Part shown: one piece after another, positions 1 to 10,516 of the stretch
Layout: every line of letters begins with the position of its first letter
Position numbering within the stretch: the first letter of the stretch is position 1
Source of the DNA: DASQDN01 sp963844855
GTDB lineage: Bacteria > Acidobacteriota > Terriglobia > Bryobacterales > Bryobacteraceae
Direction: 5' to 3'
DNA: 64,000 bases
Assembly: GCA_963844855.1 (NCBI GenBank)
Contig: CAWJQP010000007.1
Span: 14,769 to 78,768, forward strand
Notes under the pieces: generated by a model
Databases searched by the model: none
Told to the model about the DNA's origin: nothing
Seen by the model: only the letters and a program-made list of their open reading frames with translations
Program-made: the position numbers and the translations under genes

Positions 1-195
1 ACCGAAGCCGACATCGTCGAGCAACACGAGCAAGATATTGGGCGCGTTCTTCGGCGCCTCCCTGACTGGCGGGAAGTCCGGAGTCGATTCAGTCGCGTAC
101 ATCTCGATGTGCGCGTTCGGAAAATCCCATTCCGGTTGCGGTAGATGGTTGCGATCGACATTAAGGGGAAAGTGATTGTTCTTCGAAGACTTCAT
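1..195 (-). CDS. Sulfatase family protein, N-terminal part (cut by window edge)
   Basis: The minus strand reads 65 codons from an ATG at 195 to the window edge without a stop. After a roughly 50-residue leader it reaches NILLVLLDDVGFG, the first strand and metal-binding DD of the alkaline-phosphatase-like sulfatase fold. Sulfatases hydrolyse sulfate esters and use a formylglycine made from a Cys or Ser in a CxPxR motif; that motif lies outside the window and cannot be checked. No signal peptide is obvious in the leader. The family is clear from this motif but the substrate cannot be inferred. Confidence 0.75.
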   Translation of the reverse strand, partial: MKSSKNNHFPLNVDRNHLPQPEWDFPNAHIEMYATESTPDFPPVREAPKNAPNILLVLLDDVGFG

Positions 196-360
196 CAATT
201 AACTCCTCGAGTTTGTGTTATTTGTTACGTCCGGTCTACGGCACGGGGTTTGTTGGTTAGAGCAAGCCATGAGTATGGCGATTTTTTTTGTTGCCCTTCG
301 AGAAGCAATAGACTTTACAATGCAAAGTATATTGCGACACAAACTGTTCGCGGAGGGAAT

Positions 361-1591
361 TTGGTAAGGAATCGGACGAGTAACTGGCTGGCGCGGATAT
401 TCGTGGTGGTGGGGCTGTTTATTGTGGCGATTCCCGGGCTTTGGATGTATATGAAAACCACTGCGACGACGCTGCACCCGGACCCGCAGGACGTGCCATC
501 CATGACTCGTTCGGCGCCGTTGACAAACTGGACCGACGCAACGGAACAGGGACGGCAGGTCGTCCGTGTCGCTCTTAGCGAGCAGAACGTAACGGGACTA
601 TCGGTAGCGGTCGGCATCGGTGACGATATCGTGTGGGCGGAAGGCTTCGGCTGGGCGGATCTGGAGAAACGGACGCCCATCGCGCCCGAAACGCGGTTCA
701 GGATTGGCACTGCCTCCACCGTGCTCACTTCGGCCGCGGTCGGCCGGCTGCTGGAGGAAGGCCGGTTGAAGCTCGACGACGAGATTCAGACGTATGTGCC
801 TGCATTCCCGAAGAAACAGTGGCCCGTGACAGTACGCGAGTTGATGGGACATCTCGCCGGTGTCATTACCGACGGCGGTGACGAGGGGCCGCTTTTTGAT
901 AAGCGCTGCGGGCGACCAGTCGAAGCGCTGCAGTATTTTGCAGACCATTCGCTTTTATTCGAACCGGGGACGCAGTACCGCTATTCGAGCTATGGCTGGA
1001 TTCTATTGAGCGCAGCCGTCGAAGCCGCCGCAGACAAGCCGTTCCTGATGTTCATGCGAGAGAAGATCTTTGAGCCGCTGGGCATGAACGACACGATTGC
1101 TGATGGGGTCCGCAAAGGCGCCGATACCTCATGTGGCGACTTTCTACTTCCCGAGGTTCGCAGCGGATCCCCACTACGGCCTGCACTTGATGCGCGACCT
1201 CGACTATTCCTGCTACGCGGGATCGAGCGTATTCCTGTCCACTCCGTCCGATCTTGTGCGCTTTGGAATGGCGATCAACGACGGCAAGCTGCTGCAGCGC
1301 CCTACTATCCAATTGCTTCAGACGTCACAGCGACTGGCCTCGGGCGAGGAGACCGGTTACGGGCTCGGCTGGGACCTGGAGACGGTTGAGCTGGCAGGTA
1401 AGCAAACGCATATGGTCGGGCACGATGGAGACACGTTGGGCGGGATGGTGGCATCTCTCATGACGTTTCCCGACCACGGCATTGTTGTATCTGTGACGTC
1501 GAACATATCCTACGCGGATACGTTCTCCGTTGGGCGGAAAATTGCAAAGGTTTTCGCGAAACAGGGAAAAAGCGCATCAGGCAGACCGTAG
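361..1591 (+). CDS. LACTB-like serine beta-lactamase/hydrolase homologue, membrane-anchored (frameshifted)
   Basis: The proposed start is TTG 361 behind GGAGGG at 352-357 and just before a membrane segment (roughly residues 6-29), giving a periplasmic enzyme anchored at its N-terminus. GFGWADLEKRTPIAPET and the following residues match the LACTB/class C beta-lactamase fold. The Tyr motif appears as YRYSSYGW and the C-terminal HxG as VGHDGD. The usual SxxK nucleophile motif reads TAST in FRIGTASTVLTS, so both Ser and Lys are missing. The frame breaks at the GGGG run near 1104-1107: dropping one G joins GMNDTIADG to SAKAPIPHVATFYFP and restores a full-length protein. It could be a non-catalytic relative or a divergent hydrolase. 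Confidence 0.7.
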
Positions 1592-1810
1592 GTCGAGTGT
1601 TGCCATGCCAATGAGCGTCTCAACTATATCCAGCTCACCGTCCAGGAAAGCATCAATCGCCAACTGAAGGTTCTCTTCGGCTGATTCCAGTAAGCCTAGA
1701 TCCGGGGGCGCCATCATGCGAAACGTATCGATCTGCTCGGTCAAATTATGCAAGCGACGTTCCAGGTTCTGGAGCAGACCTAAAGGGTTATTTGGGTTGA
1801 GAGAAGCCAT
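1577..1810 (-). CDS. Small hypothetical protein
   Basis: This is a 77-residue protein on the minus strand whose 3' end overlaps the convergent hydrolase gene by 15 bases. It is soluble, without signal peptide or membrane segment. It is rich in Leu, Glu and Asp and predicted largely helical (LLQNLERRLHNLTEQ, then an acidic second half), so a small coiled-coil or helical-bundle protein is likely. No ribosome binding site is obvious upstream of the ATG at 1810. I do not recognise the family. Amino-acid composition and an uninterrupted frame in an otherwise gene-free slot are the only support. Confidence 0.5.
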   Translation of the reverse strand: MASLNPNNPLGLLQNLERRLHNLTEQIDTFRMMAPPDLGLLESAEENLQLAIDAFLDGELDIVETLIGMATLDLRSA

Positions 1811-2023
1811 TAAATGGTGACTGAACTAAAATAACTCAGGACCGCTGTTCGTGTCGATACATATGGTTCTGTTTCCTTACGTGCGCGTTACACCCCGCTA
1901 CGTATCGCCCTGGTAGCCCGCTTCCCGTCGCCCAATCCAGCACTTCCTGCGCGAATCTTTCGTGCGGACAGATAAATCGCCCAGCCGGCGTGCTGCCGCA
2001 ATTAAGAAAGAAGGAGATTCATT

Positions 2024-4370
2024 ATGGCAGTCGGTTTGAGTTGGAAAGGATATGTCGATACGGACTTGAACTTTTCCGAGTTTTTCGAGGGAGCCCATAC
2101 GCTGAGCGGCTTCTTCATGCCGCAATACCCCCTCGCGTACGAGGGACCGGTGATGGGCGAGAAGGGTGACGGCACGTATGTCGCGGGACAGGGCTATTTT
2201 AACTACGACGAGGGCAAAGGAAAGACGCAGCTCTACCTCGCGGTAGGCGGCGAATCTCGAAGCTATGCCGTGTCTCTCGTCGCGGGCCAGTGGTATCACC
2301 TCGCGGTGGTGGCTACGGCCGGACTGGACGCACGCGCCTTCACCATGTACCTCAACGGGCAACCGGTTGGGACGCCGCTGATCGTGAAGAGAAGCGATCC
2401 CGAGTTACCCAAAGGAACACTACGATTCGGCAGGCGGACGAGCGGCGCCAAAGTGAATAGCCACGATGCGCAGTTCTTCGGTTTGATCCATTCGGCGGCT
2501 GTTTATACGCGTGCTTTGTCACAGGCAGAAGTTTTCGAGGACGCGACGAAGCGCTTCAACCTTACCGGAAACGAGAGCGGTCTGCTCGCCGGCTACCAAT
2601 TCTCCGGCAATCCCAGTCACCCGCGTCTTAACCGCTTCACGAAGTTCACGGGCCCGGCGATCGGGGTTGATGTTCTGGGGACCAACGATGCGGACAAGAA
2701 TAAGTTCCTCCTACCGACGAAGCAAAAGGAGATGGATCTTCCGTTCGCGATTGGCGATATCTGGCGAGTCGTGAAAAGCTACGAGACCGACCATCACTCG
2801 GGATATGCGTCGTTCACGTGGGACTTCATCATAGACGCCGAGAAGAAATTAGGGGATATGTATCCGGACGGCACGGGCAACGCTCCAGTGTTCGCCGCCG
2901 CGGGGGGAGAGGCGGCGTGGGTGCGGGAGAGCGAGCCATCCGGCACGAAGACACCGAATCTCGCGGTAATCCGGCAGGCATCCGGCGAGTTCTGTGAGTA
3001 CATCCACCTGGGGCAGAATGGCGTGGAACTTGTCGAACAGCAGGACGCTCTACACGGACAAAAGGTCGCGGTGGTTTATTCGACTGGGTTGGAAAACTGT
3101 CACGTTTGCCATCACTTGCATCTCGGGATGACGGATCGCACGAAGGACGAGCCAGGGATGGTGACGTTTCCGGTCGCCTTCAGCGATTACCAAATGAAGA
3201 ATGGAACGGGTTGGATTAACATGGCGCGCGGCGTGCCTGCCGCGGGACAAGTGCTGCGCATACCGCCGACGCCGATGTTTCAGCAGCAGTCGCTGCGTCC
3301 CACGAGCGCGATCTCGAGAAACGTCGAGCAGCCTCGACGTGTTTGCTACGGACGTCGATGGAGTGGTCTGGACCGCGCGTTGGAAAAACGGAACCTATGC
3401 TCGCAACTGGGACCGTTGGCGAAGAGTGTTGCCTGATATCGGCGGCTCTGGGCTGCGTGCGGAGGTTGTGTCGCGGGACAACCAAAACCTTGACATCTTC
3501 GCGACCGGGACCGATCGCCTTCCTTATACGGGGGCTTGGGAAGAGTTTGGGAACAACTCGCAGTGGCAGGGCTGGCGGAAGCTTCCAAATCTGACTCTGG
3601 CCGACAACGCGCCGATCACAGGGGTTTCACGGCATCCCGACAAGCTGGATGTCTTCGCAGTGGGCGCTGATGGTGGTGTCTACACGGCAGCTTTGAATCG
3701 CCAACAAGCTAATGAGGAGTGGCGTGGATGGTGGCGCATCGGCGACTTGAAGGTTCCTTCGGGTACGCGCGTCTGCGCTGTGGCTCGTGATGCGGGCAAG
3801 CTCGACATCTTCGTTGTGGGGAGCGATGGGCAGGTGTATACGGCTGCATGGGATGTGAACGTTGCCAACCAGCAATGGCAAGGCTGGCGTACCGTTCTCG
3901 ACGCGCACGTGCCTCCGGGCGGAAATGTGACTGCCATCTCGCGTCACCCGAACAAACTGGATGTGTTCATCGTGGGCAGCAACCAGGGCGCGTTCACCGC
4001 GGCATGGGAGGGCGGCGTGAACAACAGTCAATGGAGCGGCTGGTGGCGTATCGGCGATGAAGTGTTCATCCCGGGCTTGCCGATTACGCCCGTCTCGCGG
4101 CATCCCGACAAGCTGGACGTGTTCGTCGCAGGCAATGACGGTAGAGTGTGGACTGCGGCGTGGGAAGTCGGTCTGGCCGGCCATGAATGGAAGGGTTGGT
4201 GGACCATCGGTGACGGCAAAATCGCCGGCGGCTCCGCTGTGGCTGCCGCCTCACGCGGCGCCGACAAACTGGACGTCTTCGCCATGGATCCGAACGGCGT
4301 GCTTCACACAGCCGCGTGGGACGGGAATGTGGCTAACGCACAATGGCAAGGCTGGTGGCGCATCGGCTGA
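2024..4370 (+). CDS. LamG + M23 peptidase-like + seven-bladed PLL-type propeller protein (frameshifted)
   Basis: ATG 2024 follows AAGAAGGAG. There is no signal peptide. Residues about 10-190 form a LamG/concanavalin-like domain (ITSAAVYTRALSQAEV-type ending, read here as HSAAVYTRALSQAEV). Residues about 250-400 resemble an M23/LytM metallopeptidase, with HHSGYASFTWDF (HxxxD-like) and HHLHLGM (HxH). The C-terminal half has seven repeats of LDVFATDVDG / VYTAAW / QWQGWWRIG type, as in the seven-bladed PLL lectins that bind fucose or other sugars. The two halves are in different frames: near 3334-3336 removing one C joins SAISRNVEQ to LDVFATDVDG. If corrected the protein is about 780 residues. 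The propeller repeats and the break point are clear; peptidase activity is inference. Confidence 0.7.
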
Positions 4371-4661
4371 TTGCGGGAAGAAGGGGCAGTCGCCAGCTCC
4401 GGCTGCCCAGGCTTTCGGATGTCCGCGCTCTATGTCCTGCTCAAAATTTCGTCGCGCAGAGCGCAACCTCTGCGAAAGGCCATCCCAACCTTCGGAGTTA
4501 AACTCGATGCTAACTTCAGGCTTAGCCAACTCGCCGATATAGAAGGCTTCCTCCTGACCGGGTTTCGTGAAGGCGTGATTTCAAGGGAGCCTTGTGCTGC
4601 GGGGGAGTATAGGAACGTGGGGACGTTCACCCCTGGTCCGCGTCTGATAAAGAGAACTCTG

Positions 4662-5576
4662 ATGATCCTTCCAGCATTACTGGCAGTCATTCTCTCGCAA
4701 GCCGCATTATCGCAAGAGCACGCAATATTTAAGAGCGTTGATCGCGGCATGACCTGGACCAAAGCCGGCGCCAACCTGGCGGGAAATTCTCGGATTAACA
4801 GTTTCGGCGCAACTAGAAACAGGATCTTTGCAGGTACCGATGCGGGCATCTATTCGTCGAGCGACGAAGGCCGGATGTGGGAGAAAACGTCCGTCACGGC
4901 TCGCACGATTAGTTTCGCGACTTTAGGTAACAGCATTTATGCCGGGACACAGAGCACCGGTCTGCTCGCCTCGAAGGACCAGGGGATGAATTGGACTCCG
5001 GTCATCAGCCTGGCATCTAAGAACATTCGTTCGCTTCTTGCCGCGCAAGGCCGACTGTACGCAGGTACAGACGCGGATGGCGTAATAGTTTCGCAAGACC
5101 AAGGAATGACCTGGTTGGCGCAAAATGCAGGACTCCCCCCGCTGAGCCAGATCTTTGCCATGGCATTTGTTGACAACACGATTTTCGCGGGGTTGTACAA
5201 CAAAGGCCTTTACGCCTGGAGCGACAACGAACAGCGCTGGACCAAAGCAGGGAACGTCAAACCGCTGGCGCTTGCTGGCGCCGCTGGTACGCTCGCGGTG
5301 GGTCATAATCCCGGTGGTATCTACTGGAGCGGGAACCCGAAATCCTCCGAGTGGATCAAAGCAAGCGGCGATTTCGAGTCTGCGGCGCCGGTGTGGGAGA
5401 TGGCGTCGGGCGATAAGCTAGTTCTCGCCGGGATGGCTGACGGTATTTTTCGGTCCGAGGACAATGGCCGCACCTGGTCTCGCACGCTGAAAGGTCTTCC
5501 AGCCAAGGGTCCGGGCGTATCTTTTCTCGTACGAGGCGACACCATATATGCAGGCTTGGTCATCTCTACTAAATGA
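4662..5576 (+). CDS. Secreted Asp-box (BNR/sortilin-like) beta-propeller protein
   Basis: ATG 4662 starts a 304-residue protein with a clear signal peptide (MILPALLAVILSQAALSQ). It has repeated Asp-box motifs of S-x-D-x-G-x-x-W type: SVDRGMTW, SSDEGRMW, SKDQGMNW, SQDQGMTW and SEDNGRTW, each preceded by an AGTDAGIY-like strand. Such repeats build sialidase/sortilin-type propellers in exported proteins of unknown ligand. The open frame continues upstream of 4662, but that stretch (4371-4661) lacks family-like sequence and would bury the signal peptide, so the inner ATG was chosen. No catalytic sialidase residues were recognised. The 290 bases before the gene hold nothing I can name. Confidence 0.75.
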   Translation: MILPALLAVILSQAALSQEHAIFKSVDRGMTWTKAGANLAGNSRINSFGATRNRIFAGTDAGIYSSSDEGRMWEKTSVTARTISFATLGNSIYAGTQSTGLLASKDQGMNWTPVISLASKNIRSLLAAQGRLYAGTDADGVIVSQDQGMTWLAQNAGLPPLSQIFAMAFVDNTIFAGLYNKGLYAWSDNEQRWTKAGNVKPLALAGAAGTLAVGHNPGGIYWSGNPKSSEWIKASGDFESAAPVWEMASGDKLVLAGMADGIFRSEDNGRTWSRTLKGLPAKGPGVSFLVRGDTIYAGLVISTK

Positions 5577-5601
5577 ATGTTGGTCGGGCTAAGATACGGC
5601 G

Positions 5602-6330
5602 ATGAAGCTTTATGATTCGTTGGCCGATTGGTGGCCGCTTCTGTCGCCGCCTTCTGAGTATGTGGAGGAGTCGGCTGTGTATGCAAAGTATCTGGGCGCC
5701 GCGGGAACTCAGCCGGCTCGTTCGATGGTTGAGTTCGGGAGTGGTGGCGGGAACAACGCTTCCCACTTAAAGAAGCGGTTCGAGATGACTTTGGTCGATC
5801 GATCCCCGAGAATGCTCGAGGTCAGCCGACGATTGAATCCGGAATGCGAGCACATCCAAGGCGACATGCGAATTGTCAGGCTTCAGCGTCAGTTCGATCG
5901 CGTTTTTATTCACGATGCGATCTGTTACATGACGAGTGCCGACGACTTGCGTCGAGCTGTCGAAACGGCTTTTGTGCATTGCCGTCCCGGTGGGGCGGCG
6001 GCGTTCGTTCCCGATTATTTTCGTGAGACGTTTCGCCCGGGTACGGACCACGGCGGGTACGACGGAGAGGATGGTCGGGGGTTGCGCTATCTCGAATGGG
6101 TGTGGGATCCGGAGCCGGCCGATAGTACGTACATCGCCGATTATGCCTATCTGCTGCGTGAGGAGGATGGAACTGTTTCGGTGGAACACGATCACCATAT
6201 CGAAGGCCTGTTTGCCCGCGCCGAGTGGTCAGCGATCCTAAGGGACGCCGGTTTTGAGCCCGAGATCGTGCCTCTCGAGGCGGCCGAGGCTGAGGAGGCC
6301 CTCAATCTGGTTATCGGACTGAAGCTCTAA
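5602..6330 (+). CDS. Class I SAM-dependent methyltransferase
   Basis: This 242-residue protein has the Rossmann-like SAM-binding motif I MVEFGSGGGNNASHL near residue 42-56, an acidic residue after strand 2 (LVDRSPRML) and a motif around GDMR for the adenine pocket. The substrate is not evident; the C-terminal half (YLEWVWDPEP, HHIEGLFARAEW) matches a group of uncharacterised small-molecule methyltransferases. It starts 25 bases after the propeller gene and could be co-transcribed. A degraded copy of its last 160 bases, sharing a 36-base identical block (6283-6318 versus 10646-10681), lies at 10517-10693. Confidence 0.85.
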   Translation: MKLYDSLADWWPLLSPPSEYVEESAVYAKYLGAAGTQPARSMVEFGSGGGNNASHLKKRFEMTLVDRSPRMLEVSRRLNPECEHIQGDMRIVRLQRQFDRVFIHDAICYMTSADDLRRAVETAFVHCRPGGAAAFVPDYFRETFRPGTDHGGYDGEDGRGLRYLEWVWDPEPADSTYIADYAYLLREEDGTVSVEHDHHIEGLFARAEWSAILRDAGFEPEIVPLEAAEAEEALNLVIGLKL

Positions 6331-6347
6331 GTTGGTGTGTTCTGTGA

Positions 6348-7399
6348 CTAGCGAGTACTCACGTCGAACTCAAAATATCCTTCGTGGTCGCGAAACGGCT
6401 CTCCCTTTCGGTGATTGACCGAAAAATACATGCGGCCATCGATGACCGTGGAAATCAGTGCGCCAACCGGCTTATCTTGCGCCAGGAAGCCCGGACCCGC
6501 TGCTTCCCCGTAACCCTCAGGTCCGACACACAAATCAGAACTCAGACACACTGTTCCTTTCGCAGCGTGAATCGCGGCTGTACCTTCGGCGTCTGGCACA
6601 CTGATGCTCCACTCTGACGAGGCGGGCAGGATAACGTGGAACTGGCCCGGACTTTTCTCTTCCGCTGTCGGCCGATCGGGTGTGCAATGCGCCCGATCCG
6701 GAAGACAAGCCACTTGCTAAACGTGATGGTTGAATCGACGGTGAAGATATCGGTGTCAACTCGATCCCGCTCAATCGCTACGTTTACGGTAAATGAACCA
6801 GAGTTGTTATTCCACTCATAGCCATCCATGACGGCAAGATACAGCCTTGTTGCTTTTGCGGGCGCCAGGTATCGGCGGGGAGCGCCGCTGTTTGTCCTTC
6901 CGTCGCCGATAAAAAACACCTGCTTTAGTTGTGGTGAAATGCTCTTGTTATCACGCCGGATCGCTCGATAATCGAGCGGTCGCGGTGTGTCGCTGCGGTC
7001 CGGCCGGTCGTCGGTCAGGAACACACCGATCAACGCGTTCATAGGCGCGACTACATCTGAGATCCCATGTTCTGCCCCACCACGATGGCGTGTGATTTCC
7101 GCGCCATTCGGACCGTAACAATCCGGAGGGCATTCAGGCGTGTGCTGGATGGCGCCTACGGCTGTGAACGTAACTGCAACCGCGTGCGACAGCGTGCGCT
7201 CAACGAGTACTGGCGCTTGTTGGGGCGCCTCGTCACCCTCGCGCGCTTTCGTCCCGGCAGGCAGTCCCGCCAGATAAGGGTTGGAGGTCGCGGGCACGTT
7301 GACGGTCAACTCGTCAGGTTTCGGAATCTGGGCGAACAGGGCGATCGTGGCGAATGCAGCGGCGCCAAGAATGGAGATCCAGCCCAAAATGCAACGCAT
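6348..7399 (-). CDS. Secreted lectin-like beta-sandwich protein (frameshifted)
   Basis: The start chosen is ATG 7399, 7 bases after AGGA, because it begins a signal peptide (MRCILGWISILGAAAF). The mature part contains RLYLAVMDGYEWNNN, reminiscent of the calcium-dependent PA-IL/LecA-like lectins and their relatives. The C-terminal part (SPGQFHVILPASSEW, CVGPEGYGEAAGPGF, YFEFDVSTR) is in another frame; the break lies near 6713, where one missing or extra base joins ITFSK to VACLPDRAHCTPD. Carbohydrate binding is inference from the short motif only. The gene converges with the methyltransferase gene at 6330. Confidence 0.5.
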
Positions 7400-7472
7400 C
7401 TCTTCCTGACAGTTTACTGAACAGGAGTTGCGACCGAGCCGCAACATTACTTTACATGGATCCTCTTGATCG

Positions 7473-7495
7473 ATCGAGTAGCGATACTACTCGAT
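7473..7495. promoter_or_regulatory. Perfect inverted repeat upstream of the lectin-like gene
   Basis: Arms ATCGAGTAG (7473-7481) and CTACTCGAT (7487-7495) are perfect reverse complements separated by CGATA. The repeat lies 74 bases upstream of the ATG at 7399 on the minus strand. The short A/T-containing arms, absence of a T-run and position before a gene favour an operator over a terminator, but no regulator is adjacent. Confidence 0.4.
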
Positions 7496-7948
7496 GCCAA
7501 AATATCTTTCAATTGGTCGTCTAACGATCTCCAGCGCCCGCCAGCGAAACCACCTACTTCCTGCGTTGGGATCGAAGTGATGCCGATTCAACACGGTCCT
7601 TCGGCAACTCCCTCTCACTCAGTCGACCGATGAACACCTGCGTCATGGCTCAGGCAGGAATCGGGCCAATCCCGTCCACAACTTTGCCCTGCCGAACGGC
7701 GCACTTCTGAATGTCAAGAGTGAACTGGCGCGCAGACGTCACCACATCGACGAAAGCTCTTTCCGAGTAACCGGCAGGGCTCGCTCGAGACGTCGTTTGA
7801 GAACCTCGGCATGGAAAAGATTAAAATCCGCAGCCCAACCAGACGCGTCAGAGTTGAAAGCTCGAGGCATGAAAGTCAACAACCGCACCTCGGACAAAAT
7901 GATCGCGGACGGGTGGACCCATCGGGCGGACCTACGAAAGCGCGTGTC
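7496..7948. other. Gene-poor stretch before the BASS transporter
   Basis: Frames here are short and show no family-like sequence. A 29-codon frame on the plus strand starts at about 7869 and ends just inside the BASS gene, which could be a short leader ORF, but nothing beyond position supports it. No RNA gene or mobile element end was recognised. Confidence 0.4.
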
Positions 7949-8806
7949 ATGGAACTGAAGCAAATCGTCATAATCGCCTTACAACTGAGCGTGCTATGTA
8001 CGGTCTTCGGCTTCGGCCTCAAAACGACAACCCACGATTTGTTGTATCTGATTCGCCGCCCCGGCCTGCTGGCGCGGTCGCTGCTGGCGATGTTCGTGGT
8101 GATGCCGGTTGTCGCAGTGTCGCTCGCGCTGCTATTTGACTTTCGACCGATAGTTGAGAGGGCCCTGATCATACTGGCCATTTCCCCTGCGCCTCCCCTA
8201 TTGCCCCGGAAAGGGATCGAAACGGGTGGTGACCAGGAGCATTACGCGCTCGGTCTGATAGCCGTTCTTGCCCTGTCGGCGATTGTGGTGATGCCGCTCG
8301 AAATACTGGCGCTACAAGTTGTCACCGGACGACACTTGGAGACGGCTTTCGGCGCGGTCGTACGCGTCCTCGTCATCTCCATACTGCTGCCGCTAGCCGC
8401 CGGCATGGCGGTGCGAGCATTCATTCCTGGGCTGGTTGGATCGATCGAGAAACCGCTCGCTCTTATCGCGAAGGTACTGTTACCGCTGGGGCTTCTCGCG
8501 CTGCTCGTCCTCGTCGGGCCGGGAATGTGGGAGGTTATTGGCGATGGCACGCTCATCGCCATCATCACGTTCGTCCTAGTCGGATTCGCCGTTGGCCATT
8601 TGCTTGGCGGGCCCGATCCCGATCATTCCGTGGTACTCGCCCTGTCTACCGCCTGCCGGCATCCAGCCATCGCCTTGTCCATCGCGGCCGCGAATTTCCC
8701 GGAGGAGCGCTTCGGCGGCACCATCCTGCTTTGTCTGATAATCGGCGCAATCGCCGGCCTACCCTATATGGCCTGGCAGCGACGGCGGACAGCCCGGCCG
8801 GCGTGA
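7949..8806 (+). CDS. Bile acid:sodium symporter (BASS) family membrane transporter
   Basis: ATG 7949 gives a 285-residue polytopic protein with about nine hydrophobic segments. MELKQIVIIALQLSVLCTVF opens the first membrane helix. The segment ISPAPPLLPRK lies where BASS proteins have a conserved helix break, and STACRHPAIALSIA near the C-terminus is characteristic of the second crossover region. Family members move bile acids, pantoate or other organic anions with sodium; the substrate here is unknown. The frame stays open upstream for 46 more codons, but these are charged and not transporter-like, so the inner ATG was preferred. It converges with the transglycosylase gene 5 bases away. Confidence 0.8.
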   Translation: MELKQIVIIALQLSVLCTVFGFGLKTTTHDLLYLIRRPGLLARSLLAMFVVMPVVAVSLALLFDFRPIVERALIILAISPAPPLLPRKGIETGGDQEHYALGLIAVLALSAIVVMPLEILALQVVTGRHLETAFGAVVRVLVISILLPLAAGMAVRAFIPGLVGSIEKPLALIAKVLLPLGLLALLVLVGPGMWEVIGDGTLIAIITFVLVGFAVGHLLGGPDPDHSVVLALSTACRHPAIALSIAAANFPEERFGGTILLCLIIGAIAGLPYMAWQRRRTARPA

Positions 8807-8811
8807 CGTTG

Positions 8812-10360
8812 TCACTTGCTCTTCCCAACCGCAGCCTTCGCCGCTTCGCGTCGGTCCCGCTGAGCGTTAAGCAGACGGTACGAGACGTAGTATTTGAAGA
8901 TATTGCTAACATAGGTGACGGTTTCGCGCCCAATCCGCTCCGAGGCGACGCGCTCGACGTTGCCGAACCACACGTTGGGATCAAGGCCCCGCTCCGCCGT
9001 TTCGCGCCGGAGCTGTCGCAGGCGTCCTGGCCCGGCGTTGTACGCGGCAAACGTCATCAGGCCCTTGTTCAGATTGTCCATGGGCTCATCTTTGAAATAC
9101 TGGTCCATCATGAACCGCATGTACTTCACGCCCGCATGGATGTTTGGCTCGACCTGCTGGATGTCGCCGACCTTCAGTTCCTTCCCCGTTGGCGGCATGA
9201 CCTGCATCACGCCGATCGCGCCGACCTGGCTCTTGACGGTTTGGTCCAGCCTCGATTCCTGGTACCCCTGCGCGGCCATCAGCATGTAATCGAGGTCGTA
9301 CTGCCCCCCGTACTTCTTGAAGATCTCGACCACCGCCGCTAACTTCTTACGCTCGGCTTCGGCTGCGGCGTTTTGCACGTACTTGACATTTTGGAGATAC
9401 CGCCGCTCGACCGTATTTCGGAAGCCGTCGCCCTTTCCGTGCTTCCGGATCCACTTGTTGACCTCTTCTCGGAGCCGGGGATTGTTCTTGCGAAATGCCA
9501 CAGCCAAGCTGACCGCCGGAGCGAACACTGACGTCTCCGTGCACGTTGAGTTTCGTGAACACCTGTTTCCAGAATTCGGCCAGATAGTTATCGACGATCG
9601 TGATCGGCGCCAGACCGGCGTTGACCATCTCGAGTATGTCATCGTCTTCGAGCGCGTTGGGCGCCTCGTCGATCACCACCGGCGGCTTGCCACGGGTTTT
9701 TAGTTGCTCGTTCAAGCCGGTGAGGGTCTCGTGATAGGCGCTCCCTTTTCGGACGAACACCTCCTTACCGGCCAGATCGTCGACCGTCGCGATCGGCGGT
9801 GCTCCCGGTCCGGTGACCACCACCTGGCTCACGTTGGTGCGCGTCGGCTCGGAGAAGGCGACGAGTTTCTCCAGCTCGGGCCTGACGGTTACCATGGCTG
9901 CGACCATGTCGACCTTGCCGCTCGCGAGCGAGGGATACAGCTGATCGCGCGACATCGGCACCATCACGACGTTCACCTTGAGGTTGCCCGTCTTCAATTC
10001 CGTGTTCAGATCGGTCTCGAACGACTTCAGGGCTTCGTACGTGATCCCACGCTCCTGCCCTTGATCGACGAAGTAGTGCGTCCGGTTGAACGTCACCGCA
10101 ACACGAATCACGCGACGCTTGACCATCTCGTCTAGGTCGGCGGTGAACGGCTTATCCATCACTCGCCGCACGCCTTCCGGCAGCACATCAAGCGGTGAGG
10201 CCGTGGCCGGGATGGGCGCGTCGGCCGCGGAGGGGAGCGCTGCCGCCTTCGTCGCCTGCGGCGTCTCCTCTTTCCGACCGGTGCAAGCCGTGGTGGCTAT
10301 TAGGGCCAGCAGGGCGACAACACCGAGGCAGACGCCAGATCGCTTGGACAATGTCTTCAA
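8812..10360 (-). CDS. MltF-like membrane-bound lytic murein transglycosylase (frameshifted)
   Basis: The protein starts at 10360 with a lipoprotein signal ending in IATTAC. A periplasmic solute-binding domain of SBP_bac_3 type follows (VIRVAVTFNRTHYFVDQG, VDMVAAMVTVRPELEKLVAFS), then a C-terminal SLT lytic transglycosylase domain with catalytic Glu in AAQGYQESRLDQ, plus GAIGVMQVMPPTG and AAYNAGPGRLR. This is the MltF order; the enzyme would cleave peptidoglycan glycan strands to 1,6-anhydro ends. The binding and SLT domains are in different frames, joined by one base near 9520 (NVHGDVSVRSGG to SLAVAFRKNNPRL). The stop is at 8812. Confidence 0.8.
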
Positions 10361-10516
10361 AGTCGTCGTTCCTCTCGATTCACGGCTGCAGCGATGCGGC
10401 GACGAACCGCACTAACTCGAATTCCCCGGCTTCCACGTCTTGTCGGGCCAGCCTTCAGATTCAGCCAGAGGAGACTATGCTACACGGTCTCGGAGTTCGG
10501 CGTGAGAAACAGCGAC

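Noticed and set aside
145..360. N-terminal extension of the LACTB-like frame
   Set aside because: The extension overlaps the sulfatase start, lacks family similarity and precedes a membrane anchor that fits a start at 361.
4251..4529. Minus-strand frame with protein-like text (FYIGELAKPEVSIEFNSEG)
   Set aside because: It overlaps the propeller C-terminus, has no good start with ribosome binding site, and stops shortly; kept only as a possible relic.
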